Positions 1 through 8,266 of a stretch of 64,000 nt of DNA are shown piece after piece. Position 1 is the first letter of the stretch. Each line of letters opens with the position of its first letter. The stretch is from CBFDBF01 sp050291465 (GTDB lineage Bacteria; Pseudomonadota; Gammaproteobacteria; Chromatiales; Chromatiaceae), in assembly GCA_050291465.1 (NCBI GenBank), contig JBNKJV010000006.1:62001-126000 (forward strand). The letters are read 5' to 3'. The translations under genes were made by a program, and so were the position numbers. A model generated the notes under the pieces. The model had not been told where the DNA came from. It did not search any database and worked only from the letters and a program-made list of their open reading frames with translations.

Positions 1-78
1 CACCAGGAGATCAAAGGCCTTCTTATCCCCCCGCTGAACCCGGTTAACCAGCTCCTGATCTACCTTTCGCTCGCCCAT
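1..78 (-). CDS. rpoE: RNA polymerase sigma-E factor RpoE, N-terminal fragment (partial)
   Basis: Only the first 26 codons are inside the window; the gene runs off the left edge. The ATG at 78-76 opens a peptide starting MGERKVDQELVNRVQRGDKK and continuing AFDLLV, which matches the very conserved N-terminus of gammaproteobacterial sigma-E. The divergent position next to nadB is the usual gammaproteobacterial arrangement. RpoE directs the envelope-stress response and is normally held by the anti-sigma factor RseA, whose gene would lie further left. A sigma-E-like promoter sits about 50 bp upstream. Confidence 0.9.
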   Translation of the reverse strand, partial: MGERKVDQELVNRVQRGDKKAFDLLV

Positions 79-125
79 TCGGGCCCTCTCCCCGATCGCG
101 GCAAGCGCGTATCTCTATGTACTCT

Positions 126-153
126 GATTGACACCCTGATCATAAAATAGTTC
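126..153 (-). promoter_or_regulatory. Probable sigma-E-dependent promoter of rpoE (autoregulation)
   Basis: On the minus strand there is a -35-like GAACTA (153-148), a 16-nt spacer and a -10-like TCAATC (131-126). The known sigma-E consensus is GAACTT, 16-17 nt, then TCTGA or TCAAA. The element faces rpoE, with a start of transcription expected near 119 and a leader of about 40 nt. Positive autoregulation of rpoE through such a promoter is known in enterobacteria; here it is read by eye only. Confidence 0.55.
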
Positions 154-278
154 GCATCATATTGGGTTTTTGCGCTAGGATTTCGCCAGATAAATTGCAC
201 CGCCGCCAGCCTCAACCCGAAATTCTGGAGCAGATTATGACCGCGGTTTCTCAATCCATCAAATAGCGGTCGATTATC

Positions 279-1892
279 ATGGACCCACTTCACCTACATG
301 ATGTACTGATTATCGGCAGCGGTGCCGCCGGGCTTAGCCTCGCCCTGCGTCTTCCCCGCAGCCTGAGGATAGCCGTGATATCCAAGCTGGACCTCTCGGA
401 GGGAAGTACCTATTACGCCCAGGGCGGCATCTCGGCCGTGCTGGACAAGGAGGACTCCATCGAGTCCCATATCGAGGACACTCTCAATGCCGGAGCAGGA
501 CTGTGCGATGAGGAAACGGTCCGTCTGGTGGTGGAAAAAGGCCCCGAAAACATCCACTGGCTTCTGAACCAGGGCATGGAGTTCACCCGCGAATCCGACA
601 ACGGCACCGGTTATCACCTGACCCGGGAAGGTGGCCACTCCCACCGCAGGGTAATACATACCGCAGACGCCACCGGTCAGGCCCTGGAAAACACCCTGGA
701 ACAGCGGGTGCAGTCTCTCCCCAACGTTGAACTGTTCGAAAACCATGTTGCCATCGACCTGATAACCGGACACAAACTGGGGCTCGAGGACAACCGCTGT
801 TTCGGGGCCTATTTGTTCAATCGTCAGGCGGACCGGGTTGAAACCTTTCGCGCCCGTTTCGTGATTCTGGCGACCGGAGGTGCCAGCAAGGTCTATCTCT
901 ATACCTCCAATCCCGACGTATCCACCGGTGACGGTATCGCCATGGGGTGGCGGGCGGGGTGCAGAGTGGCAAACATGGAGTTCATCCAGTTCCACCCCAC
1001 CTGTCTCTTTCATCCGCATGCGAAATCATTCCTCATCACCGAGGCCCTGAGGGGCGAAGGGGGGCGTCTGCTCCTGCCGGACGGCACCCGTTTCATGCCC
1101 GAGTTTGATCGGCGTGCGGAACTGGCCCCCCGCGATATCGTCGCCCGCGCCATTGACCACGAAATGAAACGCTTGGGAGCTGACTGTGTCTTTCTCGATA
1201 TCAGCCACAAACCCGGAGATTTCATCCGCGAGCACTTCCCGATGATTTACGCCCGTTGTCTCGATTTCGGTATCGATATAACCCGGTCACCGATACCGGT
1301 GGTTCCGGCGGCCCACTACACCTGCGGTGGTATTGTTACCGATCACAATGCCCGAACCGACATCCCGGGTCTCTATGCCGTGGGAGAGGTCGCTTATACC
1401 GGCCTGCATGGAGCTAACCGTATGGCCAGCAACTCGTTGCTGGAATGCCTGGTTTTCGGGCAGATGGCGGCCCTGGATATCGAACAGAACATGGACCGCG
1501 CCCCGGAACCTCCGACTATACGGCCATGGGACGAAAGCCAGGTTACCGACTCCGATGAGATGGTAGTGGTATCCCACAACTGGGATGAACTGCGCCGCTT
1601 CATGTGGGACTACGTGGGTATCGTCCGTACCAACAAGCGGCTGGAGCGCGCCCAACGCCGGGTCAACCTGCTGCACCAGGAGATCGAGGAGTACTACAGT
1701 AATTTTCGTGTCGGCAACGACCTCCTGGAGCTGCGTAACCTGGTGGACGTCGCTGACCTGATCATCCGCTCGGCGCAGCACCGTCGGGAAAGCCGCGGGC
1801 TTCATTACACCGTTGATTACCCCGCACGGGACGACCTGCAGCAGCGCAAACCGACGGTGATCGCGCCGGACAGCTACCAACCGTCCGGATAA
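279..1892 (+). CDS. nadB: L-aspartate oxidase NadB
   Basis: Flavoenzyme oxidising L-aspartate to iminoaspartate, the first step of NAD biosynthesis with NadA as partner; cytoplasmic. The 537-residue length is normal. The N-terminal dinucleotide motif IGSGAAGLSLAL (about residues 11-22) binds FAD. The fumarate reductase/succinate dehydrogenase signatures FIQFHPTCLF and RAELAPRDIVARAI (about 230-300) carry the active-site arginine region, and the C-terminal helical domain (LLELRNLVDVADLIIRSA) is present. The ATG at 279 starts MDPLHLHDVLIIGSG, directly at the Rossmann fold. It is divergent from rpoE, and its 3' end overlaps the convergent ygfX by 19 bp. Confidence 0.96.
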   Translation: MDPLHLHDVLIIGSGAAGLSLALRLPRSLRIAVISKLDLSEGSTYYAQGGISAVLDKEDSIESHIEDTLNAGAGLCDEETVRLVVEKGPENIHWLLNQGMEFTRESDNGTGYHLTREGGHSHRRVIHTADATGQALENTLEQRVQSLPNVELFENHVAIDLITGHKLGLEDNRCFGAYLFNRQADRVETFRARFVILATGGASKVYLYTSNPDVSTGDGIAMGWRAGCRVANMEFIQFHPTCLFHPHAKSFLITEALRGEGGRLLLPDGTRFMPEFDRRAELAPRDIVARAIDHEMKRLGADCVFLDISHKPGDFIREHFPMIYARCLDFGIDITRSPIPVVPAAHYTCGGIVTDHNARTDIPGLYAVGEVAYTGLHGANRMASNSLLECLVFGQMAALDIEQNMDRAPEPPTIRPWDESQVTDSDEMVVVSHNWDELRRFMWDYVGIVRTNKRLERAQRRVNLLHQEIEEYYSNFRVGNDLLELRNLVDVADLIIRSAQHRRESRGLHYTVDYPARDDLQQRKPTVIAPDSYQPSG

Positions 1893-2329
1893 TCCCTCCG
1901 CGGGCTGTTCAACCTCATTCGTAGCCGCCGCAACTGTTCAGGATCCACCCTGTCCGTAGTCAGGCACAAACTTCGCCGTTTCCCGCCGGGGGTTCTGAAA
2001 TTGAGGATAATCAGCCGCGGATGAACGAAGCTGGGACCGCATAGGGTGGCGGGAACAGCCCTCCCCCGGCTTTCAATAAGGGTCCAATCCTCATCACCGC
2101 CCCATTCCACGGCGAGAACAGCCCCCTCTCCCGACGGCGAGAGATGCCGGCGCCAATAACGGATCAGACTGAACAGAACAAGTCCCCCAACAACGACTCC
2201 TGCCCCGGATGGTAGCGGCAACAGGGGCAGCAACAGGAACGCGGAAGCGTGAATAATCACCAGGCAGGCCGCCAACCGGCGCGGAAACCGGGGATAAATG
2301 GTGATCTTTGCAGCGCCTTTCCCTGGCAT
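1874..2329 (-). CDS. ygfX: YgfX-family inner-membrane protein (CptA-like)
   Basis: A 151-residue protein with two hydrophobic segments close to the N-terminus (about residues 18-38 and 42-56) followed by a soluble domain rich in Arg (RYWRR, LRRLRMRLNSPRRDYPD), as in YgfX/CptA. Position beside nadB and rpoE also fits the family. In Escherichia coli ygfX is co-transcribed with sdhE (ygfY), and YgfX was described as a membrane protein affecting cytoskeletal proteins. Here no sdhE lies upstream; yjgA does. Start ATG at 2329 lacks a clear ribosome binding site, and a heptad repeat lies just upstream. Confidence 0.75.
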   Translation of the reverse strand: MPGKGAAKITIYPRFPRRLAACLVIIHASAFLLLPLLPLPSGAGVVVGGLVLFSLIRYWRRHLSPSGEGAVLAVEWGGDEDWTLIESRGRAVPATLCGPSFVHPRLIILNFRTPGGKRRSLCLTTDRVDPEQLRRLRMRLNSPRRDYPDGW

Positions 2330-2333
2330 GGGG

Positions 2334-2366
2334 GTTAGTTTCCAGTATGAAGTTAGAAGTTCCTGT
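2334..2366. repeat. Heptad-type intergenic repeat tract (GAAGTTA units)
   Basis: The tract holds GAAGTTAGAAGTT at 2349-2361, related to the tracts at 2841-2897, 12355-12372 and 28680-28801. It fills the gap between yjgA and ygfX, and the yjgA stop codon lies at its edge, so the last residues of YjgA seem to derive from it. It resembles short tandem heptanucleotide repeats described in other bacteria; that comparison is by type only. Confidence 0.5.
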
Positions 2367-2800
2367 TACACAAAATCGAGTTCCTTCAGGTAGCGGAACA
2401 GCTTACGGGCCGCCGCCGGGGGACGGGACTGCTCCTGTTCCTTGCGCGCGGTGCGCAGCAACTGGCGGAGCTGCTGACTATCGATCTGTGGACATATAAC
2501 CAACAGCTCCGACAACGCACTGTCCCCTTCCCGCAACAGCCGCTCCCGCCACTGTTCGAGTTGGTGAAAACGTCGCTTTTCATCCTGATGCTGGCAATCC
2601 AGTTCGTTTAACAATCGCTGAATCACTTCCATATCTTCATCGCGCAGCAGTTTTCCCACCCGGCGTACGTGTCGGCGCAAGGCGTTGTGCCCCTTGATCC
2701 GCCGCGACTCTTCCAGGGCCTCCAACACCCGCGGACCGAGGGGGAACGACGCCAGTTGCGCCGATGACATATTGATCAGCCGCTCGCCGATTTTCTGCAA
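2366..2800 (-). CDS. yjgA: Ribosome-associated protein YjgA/DarP, altered start
   Basis: DUF615 family protein that associates with late 50S ribosomal precursors (DarP in Escherichia coli). Family features seen: KIGERLINM, an RxxKGHNALRRHVRRVGKLLR segment, LREGDSALSELL and the C-terminal RKLFRYLKEL. The first usual start codon is the TTG at 2800. However, the reading frame is open upstream to a TGA at 2861-2863, and the 20 upstream codons include SPVSKTQQKKELLA, which is a conserved part of this family. No ATG, GTG or TTG occurs there, only CTG (2857). A heptad repeat lies exactly where the normal start should be. Translation may begin at CTG, or the gene may be compromised. Confidence 0.8.
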   Translation of the reverse strand: MQKIGERLINMSSAQLASFPLGPRVLEALEESRRIKGHNALRRHVRRVGKLLRDEDMEVIQRLLNELDCQHQDEKRRFHQLEQWRERLLREGDSALSELLVICPQIDSQQLRQLLRTARKEQEQSRPPAAARKLFRYLKELDFV

Positions 2801-2840
2801 AGCCAGAAGCTCCTTCTTCTGCTGGGTCTTACTGACTGGT

Positions 2841-2897
2841 GAGTCTTCAGTTAACAGTTTTCAGTCCTCAGGTTTTTAGTTAGAAGTTAGAAGTTTG
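2841..2897. repeat. Heptad-type repeat tract at the yjgA 5' end
   Basis: An A/T-rich run of CAGTTNN and GAAGTTA units (TTCAGTTAACAGTTTTCAG, then TAGTTAGAAGTTAGAAG). It separates recJ (ends 2920) from yjgA and overlaps the segment where the yjgA start codon and its acidic N-terminus would be expected. The same orientation and units recur at 28680-28718. Confidence 0.6.
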
Positions 2898-2919
2898 TAG
2901 CGGGACCTTAACCGCGTCC

Positions 2920-4668
2920 TTAGTTCCCAAGATGTTCAAAGTACTCCACGATCAGTTGCAGACCGAGGCGCCCCTGATACTCGTTTATATCTATCCGGTA
3001 AGCGGCGCGTATCCTCGTTTCCGGCCCGGGAAGCCCGCATTCCAGCTGATTAAATGCGATGGCATCCAGGTAATGATCACCATCACCGGCATTCAACACC
3101 AGTTTGACGTGTCTGTCACCGACAATCCGGCTGCTTACGATAGCGAAAACCCCGTCGAACAGGGGTTCGGGAAACCCTTGCCCCCAGGGCCCTCCCTCGC
3201 GAATCTGTTGCGCCAGCTCCAGAGTGAAATCGCCCTCCTCCAGGGTACCGTCTGAGCGTATCACACCCGACAGATCCTCCTCTTTCAGGCGAAGCCGCAC
3301 CTCCCGGTCAAAGACGTCCCGAAAGGACTCCAGATCACTCTCCTGCAGGCTGAGCCCGGCCGCCATGGCGTGACCACCGAACTTTTGCAGAATCCCGGGA
3401 TACCTGGTTGCGACGGAGTCCAACAGATCGCGAATATGCAGACCCGGGATCGAACGCGCCGAGCCCTTCAGCACCCCATCCTCGACCGGAGCAAACGCGA
3501 TCACGGGGCAATGAAAACGTTCCCGCATGCGCGCCGCCAGGATACCGATCACCCCCTGATGCCAGTCGGAACGGTAAAGGCAGAGGGAGAAAGGCTGTCT
3601 CGCCTTTTCGTGGGCACCGAGACCCTCCAGAATCGCCAGGGCCTGATCACGCATCTCCGACTCAATCTCGCGCCGCTCCCTGTTTAGCCGATCCAGGCGA
3701 TATGCCGCCTCCATGGCCTGCCCGGACAGGTCGGTGAGCAGACAGTCGATACCCAGGGACATATCCTCCAGCCGTCCCGCCGCATTCAGCCGTGGCCCTA
3801 CGGCGAACCCCATGTCCGCCGCCACCGCCCGACGCCTTTCCCGACCCGCCGTGTCCAGCAGAGCGCTAATGCCGGGACAACCGCGCCCCGCCCGGATACG
3901 CTGCAACCCTTGATGGACCAGTATACGGTTCACATGATCGAGGGGCACCACGTCCGCCACCGTACCGAGAGCCACCAGATCGAGCAGATCAGCCAGGTTG
4001 GGTTCCGGAATCCCCCGTCGCTCAAACCAGCCGTTCTGTCGGAGTTCACCCCGCAGGGCTGCCATGACATAAAAGATCACCCCGACGCCCGCCAGATTTG
4101 CACCGGCAAAGCCGTCATCATGCAGATGAGGATTGACCATCACATCCGCCTGTGGAAGCTCCTTTCCCGGCAGGTGGTGGTCGGTCACCAATACCGCCAC
4201 GCCCGCTTGTCTGGCGGCCTCCACACCCTCGATGCTGGAGATACCGTTATCCACCGTTAGCAACAGATCAGGCTGCTGCGCAACGGCTTCCTTTACGATC
4301 TCGGGGGTCAGGCCATAGCCGTATTCAAAACGATTGGGGACCAGATACCGGACATCGTCCGCCCCCATGGCCCGCAGCGCACGCAGGGCCAACGCGCAGC
4401 TGGTGGCCCCGTCCGCATCGAAATCCGCCACCACCAGGATGCGGCCATTCTTTTCCATGACGCTTCGAAGCAGTTCGGCCGCCGCCTCGGTTCCGGCCAA
4501 TGCGGAAGGGGCCGGCAGTCCGGTCAACTCCCGCTCCAACTCCTCCGACGTCGCCACTCCCCTGGCCGCGTACGCCCGGCGCAGGACGGGATGAAGATCC
4601 TGCGGCAGCCCCTCCGCGATACCTGTGGAATGGTCGCTACGGCGTATCTCTTTCTTAACTCCGGACAC
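2920..4668 (-). CDS. recJ: Single-stranded-DNA-specific exonuclease RecJ
   Basis: 5'-3' single-strand exonuclease used in RecF-pathway recombination, mismatch and base-excision repair; cytoplasmic, Mn/Mg-dependent. At 582 residues it has the family length. DHH-superfamily motifs are clear: DFDADGATS (about residue 80), LLTVDNGISS (about 135), VTDHHLPG (about 160) and the DHHA1 signature KFGGHAMAAGLS (about 420), followed by the OB-fold region. The GTG start at 4668 gives VSGVKKEIRR; its ribosome binding site is weak, so a slightly later start is possible. It heads a minus-strand group with yjgA and ygfX. Confidence 0.95.
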   Translation of the reverse strand: MSGVKKEIRRSDHSTGIAEGLPQDLHPVLRRAYAARGVATSEELERELTGLPAPSALAGTEAAAELLRSVMEKNGRILVVADFDADGATSCALALRALRAMGADDVRYLVPNRFEYGYGLTPEIVKEAVAQQPDLLLTVDNGISSIEGVEAARQAGVAVLVTDHHLPGKELPQADVMVNPHLHDDGFAGANLAGVGVIFYVMAALRGELRQNGWFERRGIPEPNLADLLDLVALGTVADVVPLDHVNRILVHQGLQRIRAGRGCPGISALLDTAGRERRRAVAADMGFAVGPRLNAAGRLEDMSLGIDCLLTDLSGQAMEAAYRLDRLNRERREIESEMRDQALAILEGLGAHEKARQPFSLCLYRSDWHQGVIGILAARMRERFHCPVIAFAPVEDGVLKGSARSIPGLHIRDLLDSVATRYPGILQKFGGHAMAAGLSLQESDLESFRDVFDREVRLRLKEEDLSGVIRSDGTLEEGDFTLELAQQIREGGPWGQGFPEPLFDGVFAIVSSRIVGDRHVKLVLNAGDGDHYLDAIAFNQLECGLPGPETRIRAAYRIDINEYQGRLGLQLIVEYFEHLGN

Positions 4669-4829
4669 AGTTATTCATACGTCTACGATATCGCAGTGCA
4701 GCTCCAATACATCCGCTGAGCGGAGTTTTCACCCCGGAAGACACCGAGACTGCTGCACGTTAAAATTCAGGAACCCGCCTCTTCGAGAGGGCCCTTTGCA
4801 CAGGTTTCAGAATACCAGAACTGCCCCGC

Positions 4830-5498
4830 ATGCATGCTATAGAAAACTGGCACGCTCCCCCAGCCTCTCTGCGACCGCCTGAAAGGACCCTACACCTGTG
4901 GCGCATCGATCTGCGGGGGTCTGCCGGAGATCTGTCGGGTCTGCTCTCCCGCGACGAACAACAACGTGCAGACCGATTTATCGCCGAACAGGCCCGTACC
5001 GGTTTCATCCGCTCGCGGGGGGCCATGCGTTCCATCCTCAGCGGTTACCTCGACACCCCCCCGCACGCCCTGCACTTCGTCTATGGTGACCGAGGTAAAC
5101 CCTACCTGGAAGATCCGCCGATCCCTATCCATTTCAACCTCAGTCACGCGAAGGAGATGGCGCTGTTTGCCGTCGCAACCCACCCCATCGGAATCGATCT
5201 GGAGCAACTGATCGACCGGGGCAATCTTCGGAAAATCGCGGCCCGTATGTTTCCGCAACCTGTGCCGCAAGCGATGACTGAGTTACAGGGAAACGACCTC
5301 ACCCTGGCCTTTTTCCGGCACTGGACCCACCTTGAGTCCTGTGCCAAATGCGGGGGATCGGGACTGTTCGGTCCGAAGCAGGAATCCCGTGACTACTACA
5401 CGAAACACTTCATTCCGGAACCCGGGTGGATCTCCTGCGTGGCAAGCACCAATCCCCTTGCCGATGTTTCTACCTGGAAGACCTTGCAATATTCTTAA
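4830..5498 (+). CDS. 4'-phosphopantetheinyl transferase, Sfp/Gsp type
   Basis: Predicted to transfer the phosphopantetheine arm of coenzyme A to a carrier protein. The 222 residues show the two-lobed Sfp layout: an N-terminal region with RFIAEQARTGFIRSRGAMR, the metal-binding GIDLE (about residue 112-116) and the second motif around FFRHWTHLESCAKCGGSGL (about 165-183). The usual Lys of WTxKE is Leu here, but Trp, Glu and the downstream Lys remain. No polyketide or peptide synthetase lies in the window, so its carrier substrate is not visible. The galE start is 98 bp downstream on the same strand. Confidence 0.85.
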   Translation: MHAIENWHAPPASLRPPERTLHLWRIDLRGSAGDLSGLLSRDEQQRADRFIAEQARTGFIRSRGAMRSILSGYLDTPPHALHFVYGDRGKPYLEDPPIPIHFNLSHAKEMALFAVATHPIGIDLEQLIDRGNLRKIAARMFPQPVPQAMTELQGNDLTLAFFRHWTHLESCAKCGGSGLFGPKQESRDYYTKHFIPEPGWISCVASTNPLADVSTWKTLQYS

Positions 5499-5595
5499 AG
5501 GGGTTTTCCCGCGGCACGGATGGTATGATAGCCGCCACTGCTGGTACTACGGCACAATTGAAAAACCAAAAACAACAGATACCCAGAGCGACCAA

Positions 5596-6594
5596 ATGGA
5601 TACAAAAGGGATTTTAGTCACCGGCGGTGCCGGTTATATCGGCAGCCATACCCTCCGCCAGCTGGGAGAAGCCGGAGAATCAGTGGTTACCCTGGACAAT
5701 CTCACCACCGGTTTCGCCGATGCCGTGCTCTATGGCCCGCTGGTGGAAGGCAACGTAGGCGACAAGGAATTGGTGTCCAGGGTTTTGCAGGAACACGAGG
5801 TGGACACGGTATTGCATTTTGCCGCCCACACCATTGTTCCGGAATCGGTGGCGAATCCTCTGAAGTACTACGGCAACAACACCTGCAACACCCGCAACCT
5901 GCTGGAATGCTGCCGGGAAGCCGGAGTCAGGAATTTCATCTTTTCCTCCACTGCGGCCGTGTATGGCATCCCACCGGCAGGAATCGCCTGGGAAGACTCC
6001 CCGACCCAACCCATCAATCCCTACGGCACCTCCAAGTTAATGAGCGAATGGATGATCCGGGACCTGTGCCAGGCCGACGACATGAATCACGTCATCCTGC
6101 GCTATTTCAACGTGGCAGGCTGTGATCCGGAATGTCGAATCGGCCAATCAACCGCCAACGCCACTCTCCTGACCAAGGTTGCCTGTGAAACGGCCGTCGG
6201 CAAACGGGAGAGTATTTCCATCTTCGGGACCGACTATCCGACTCCGGACGGAACCGGGATACGGGATTATATCCACGTCGAGGATCTGGCTTCCGCGCAC
6301 GTCAAAGCCCTTGACTATCTGCGCGCCGGGGGGGAATCAACTACGCTCAACTGCGGATATGGGCATGGTTACAGCGTCCGCGAGGTGTTGGAGGCTGTCG
6401 CAAGGGTCCACGGGCAACCGCTTAACGTCATCGAGGCCGAGCGACGCGCCGGTGATCCCCCGTCTCTCGTCGCCGGAGTCGATCACATCGGCAAGACCCT
6501 GAACTGGGCCCCGCGTTACAACGACCTGGATATCATCGTACGCACCTCGCTGGAATGGGAGAAAAAACTCCTGCAGAGGGGCGGCGGCAGATAG
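5596..6594 (+). CDS. galE: UDP-glucose 4-epimerase
   Basis: NAD-dependent short-chain dehydrogenase interconverting UDP-glucose and UDP-galactose, a donor for surface glycans. The start at 5596 (MDTKGILVTGGAGYIGSHT) puts the TGGAGYIGSH NAD-binding motif at residues 8-17; the frame is open upstream into the previous gene but that part has no homology. SSTAAVYG and the catalytic YGTSK (YxxxK, about 143-147) are present, as is FNVAG and the C-terminal NWAPRYNDL region. About 332 residues, typical of GalE. It may supply sugar nucleotides to the polysaccharide genes further right. Confidence 0.92.
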   Translation: MDTKGILVTGGAGYIGSHTLRQLGEAGESVVTLDNLTTGFADAVLYGPLVEGNVGDKELVSRVLQEHEVDTVLHFAAHTIVPESVANPLKYYGNNTCNTRNLLECCREAGVRNFIFSSTAAVYGIPPAGIAWEDSPTQPINPYGTSKLMSEWMIRDLCQADDMNHVILRYFNVAGCDPECRIGQSTANATLLTKVACETAVGKRESISIFGTDYPTPDGTGIRDYIHVEDLASAHVKALDYLRAGGESTTLNCGYGHGYSVREVLEAVARVHGQPLNVIEAERRAGDPPSLVAGVDHIGKTLNWAPRYNDLDIIVRTSLEWEKKLLQRGGGR

Positions 6595-6670
6595 ATGTAT
6601 TCACCGTTCCGTATCCTTTTCCAGACCGTCCGTACACTTCTGAACCTGCCAATGAGCATGTAGTCCGTAC

Positions 6671-7480
6671 ATGGAGATCCTGCACATTCTTATCCTTGCC
6701 CTGGTTCAGGGGGTAACAGAGTTTCTTCCCATCTCCAGTTCCGCCCATCTGATCCTGATGCCCCACCTGTTCGGCTTCCCGGATCAGGGCCTGGCCTTCG
6801 ACGTTGCCGTTCACATCGGGTCCCTGCTGGCGGTCATCACTTACTTTCGCAAGGAATTGACCGTCATGACCGGGGATTTTTTTCGCGCTCTGGGGGCCCC
6901 GGAGCAGGCCACGGAGAACTCCCGTCTGGCGGAATTGCTGCTGTTGGCCACACTCCCTATCGTGGTTTTCGGGGGGATGCTGATTACCGTCGTGGAGACG
7001 GACCTGCGTTCCGCCACCGTCATCGCGGGTGCCACCGTCCTTTTCGGCCTGCTACTGTTTTGGGTCGATATCCGGGGCCGCAAGGAGCGGTCTGAATTTT
7101 CCCTCTCCTGGAAAGACGCGCTTATCATCGGTCTGTTTCAAGCCCTGGCGATCATTCCCGGCACGTCGCGGTCCGGAATTACCATCACCGCGGGTTTGAT
7201 GCTCGGACTGACGCGGGAGGCGGCTTCACGTTTTTCCTTCCTGCTGGCCATACCCACCATTCTTCTTTCCGGTGGACTGGTTACCCTGGAGATGCTGCGG
7301 AGCCCGGACCCGGTGATCTGGCAGGAACTGGTCCTGGGCGCCGGCCTCTCTTTCGTTGCTGCCTATCTTTGTATCGAGTTTTTTCTCCGCCTCATCGGCA
7401 GAAGCGGGATGTTGCCCTATGTGATCTATCGTCTGATACTGGGGGGTGTTATCGCGGCGTTCCTCTTTCCCTCCAACTGA
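6671..7480 (+). CDS. uppP: Undecaprenyl-diphosphatase UppP (BacA)
   Basis: Integral membrane phosphatase that recycles undecaprenyl pyrophosphate to the monophosphate carrier used for peptidoglycan and surface polysaccharides. The two BacA signatures are present: GVTEFLPISSSAHLIL (about residues 14-29), which holds the catalytic Glu/Ser region, and PGTSRSGITI (about 160-169). Several hydrophobic helices cover the 269 residues, the usual length. The stop codon directly abuts the ATG of cysZ, so the two are probably co-transcribed. Confidence 0.95.
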   Translation: MEILHILILALVQGVTEFLPISSSAHLILMPHLFGFPDQGLAFDVAVHIGSLLAVITYFRKELTVMTGDFFRALGAPEQATENSRLAELLLLATLPIVVFGGMLITVVETDLRSATVIAGATVLFGLLLFWVDIRGRKERSEFSLSWKDALIIGLFQALAIIPGTSRSGITITAGLMLGLTREAASRFSFLLAIPTILLSGGLVTLEMLRSPDPVIWQELVLGAGLSFVAAYLCIEFFLRLIGRSGMLPYVIYRLILGGVIAAFLFPSN

Positions 7481-8215
7481 ATGGGACTGCAGTTGAATAA
7501 TAATCCCCTATCCGGCGGCAGTTATCTTATCCAGGGGCTGCGCCTGTTGTTGCGCCCGGGCCTGCGCCGCTATCTCATAGCCCCGCTTACCATCAATATC
7601 CTGGTGTTCTCGGCTATCGGCTGGCTCGGTATTCACCTGTTCGGCGACTTTCTTGACTGGCTCCTGCCCGAATCCGGCTGGTTAAGCTATCTACGCTGGC
7701 TGCTCTGGCCCTTTTTCGCCCTGGTCCTGATGCTGATCACCTTCTATACGTTCACCATCATCGCCAATCTGATCGCCGCACCCTTCAACAGCCTGCTTGC
7801 GGAACGGGTGGAGATCCTGCTCACCGGCAACCCTCCGGCTCAACCCTCCGGTCCGTTTCTGCGGACCATACTCCCGGCGATCCGTTCGGAGTTGGGAAAG
7901 ATGGTCTACTATCTGCTCCGGGCAACACCTTTGCTGGTATTGTCCCTTGTTCCGGGCATCAACGTCGTCGCCTCACCGCTGTTGCTGGCGTTTAATGCCT
8001 GGTTTCTCAGTCTGGAGTATCTGGATTATCCCATGGGTAACAGCGGGCTTGCTTTCCGCCAGCAGCTCCCGCGGGTAAGGGGTATGCGTCAAAGCGCCCT
8101 CGGATTCGGCGCAACCCTTATGCTGCTGATGATGATTCCGGTGCTCAATTTTTTCGCCATGCCGGCGGCGGTGGCCGGCGCCACGGCCTTCTGGTGCGGG
8201 GAACGGGACGGCTGA
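7481..8215 (+). CDS. cysZ: CysZ-like sulfate transporter family protein (EI24 domain)
   Basis: A 244-residue inner-membrane protein with four strong hydrophobic stretches. The opening NNPLSGGSYLIQGLRLLLRPGLRRYLIAPL and IIANLIAAPFNSLLAERVE match the CysZ/EI24 family; CysZ mediates sulfate uptake for cysteine synthesis. Family features are clear but transport specificity is inferred. It begins at the base after the uppP stop codon and converges on the aminotransferase gene. Confidence 0.85.
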   Translation: MGLQLNNNPLSGGSYLIQGLRLLLRPGLRRYLIAPLTINILVFSAIGWLGIHLFGDFLDWLLPESGWLSYLRWLLWPFFALVLMLITFYTFTIIANLIAAPFNSLLAERVEILLTGNPPAQPSGPFLRTILPAIRSELGKMVYYLLRATPLLVLSLVPGINVVASPLLLAFNAWFLSLEYLDYPMGNSGLAFRQQLPRVRGMRQSALGFGATLMLLMMIPVLNFFAMPAAVAGATAFWCGERDG

Positions 8216-8266
8216 CCGCCCCCTCCGGTCCGCCACGCTCCGTAGGAATTCAAGAAGGTTCCCGCA

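Noticed and set aside
60..293. Minus-strand 77-codon open frame upstream of rpoE
   Set aside because: It overlaps the rpoE start and its leader in a different frame; the RpoE N-terminus is unmistakable.
294..1019. Long minus-strand open frame (241 codons) inside nadB
   Set aside because: Antisense shadow of nadB in a GC-rich gene; no ribosome binding site and no recognisable protein family.
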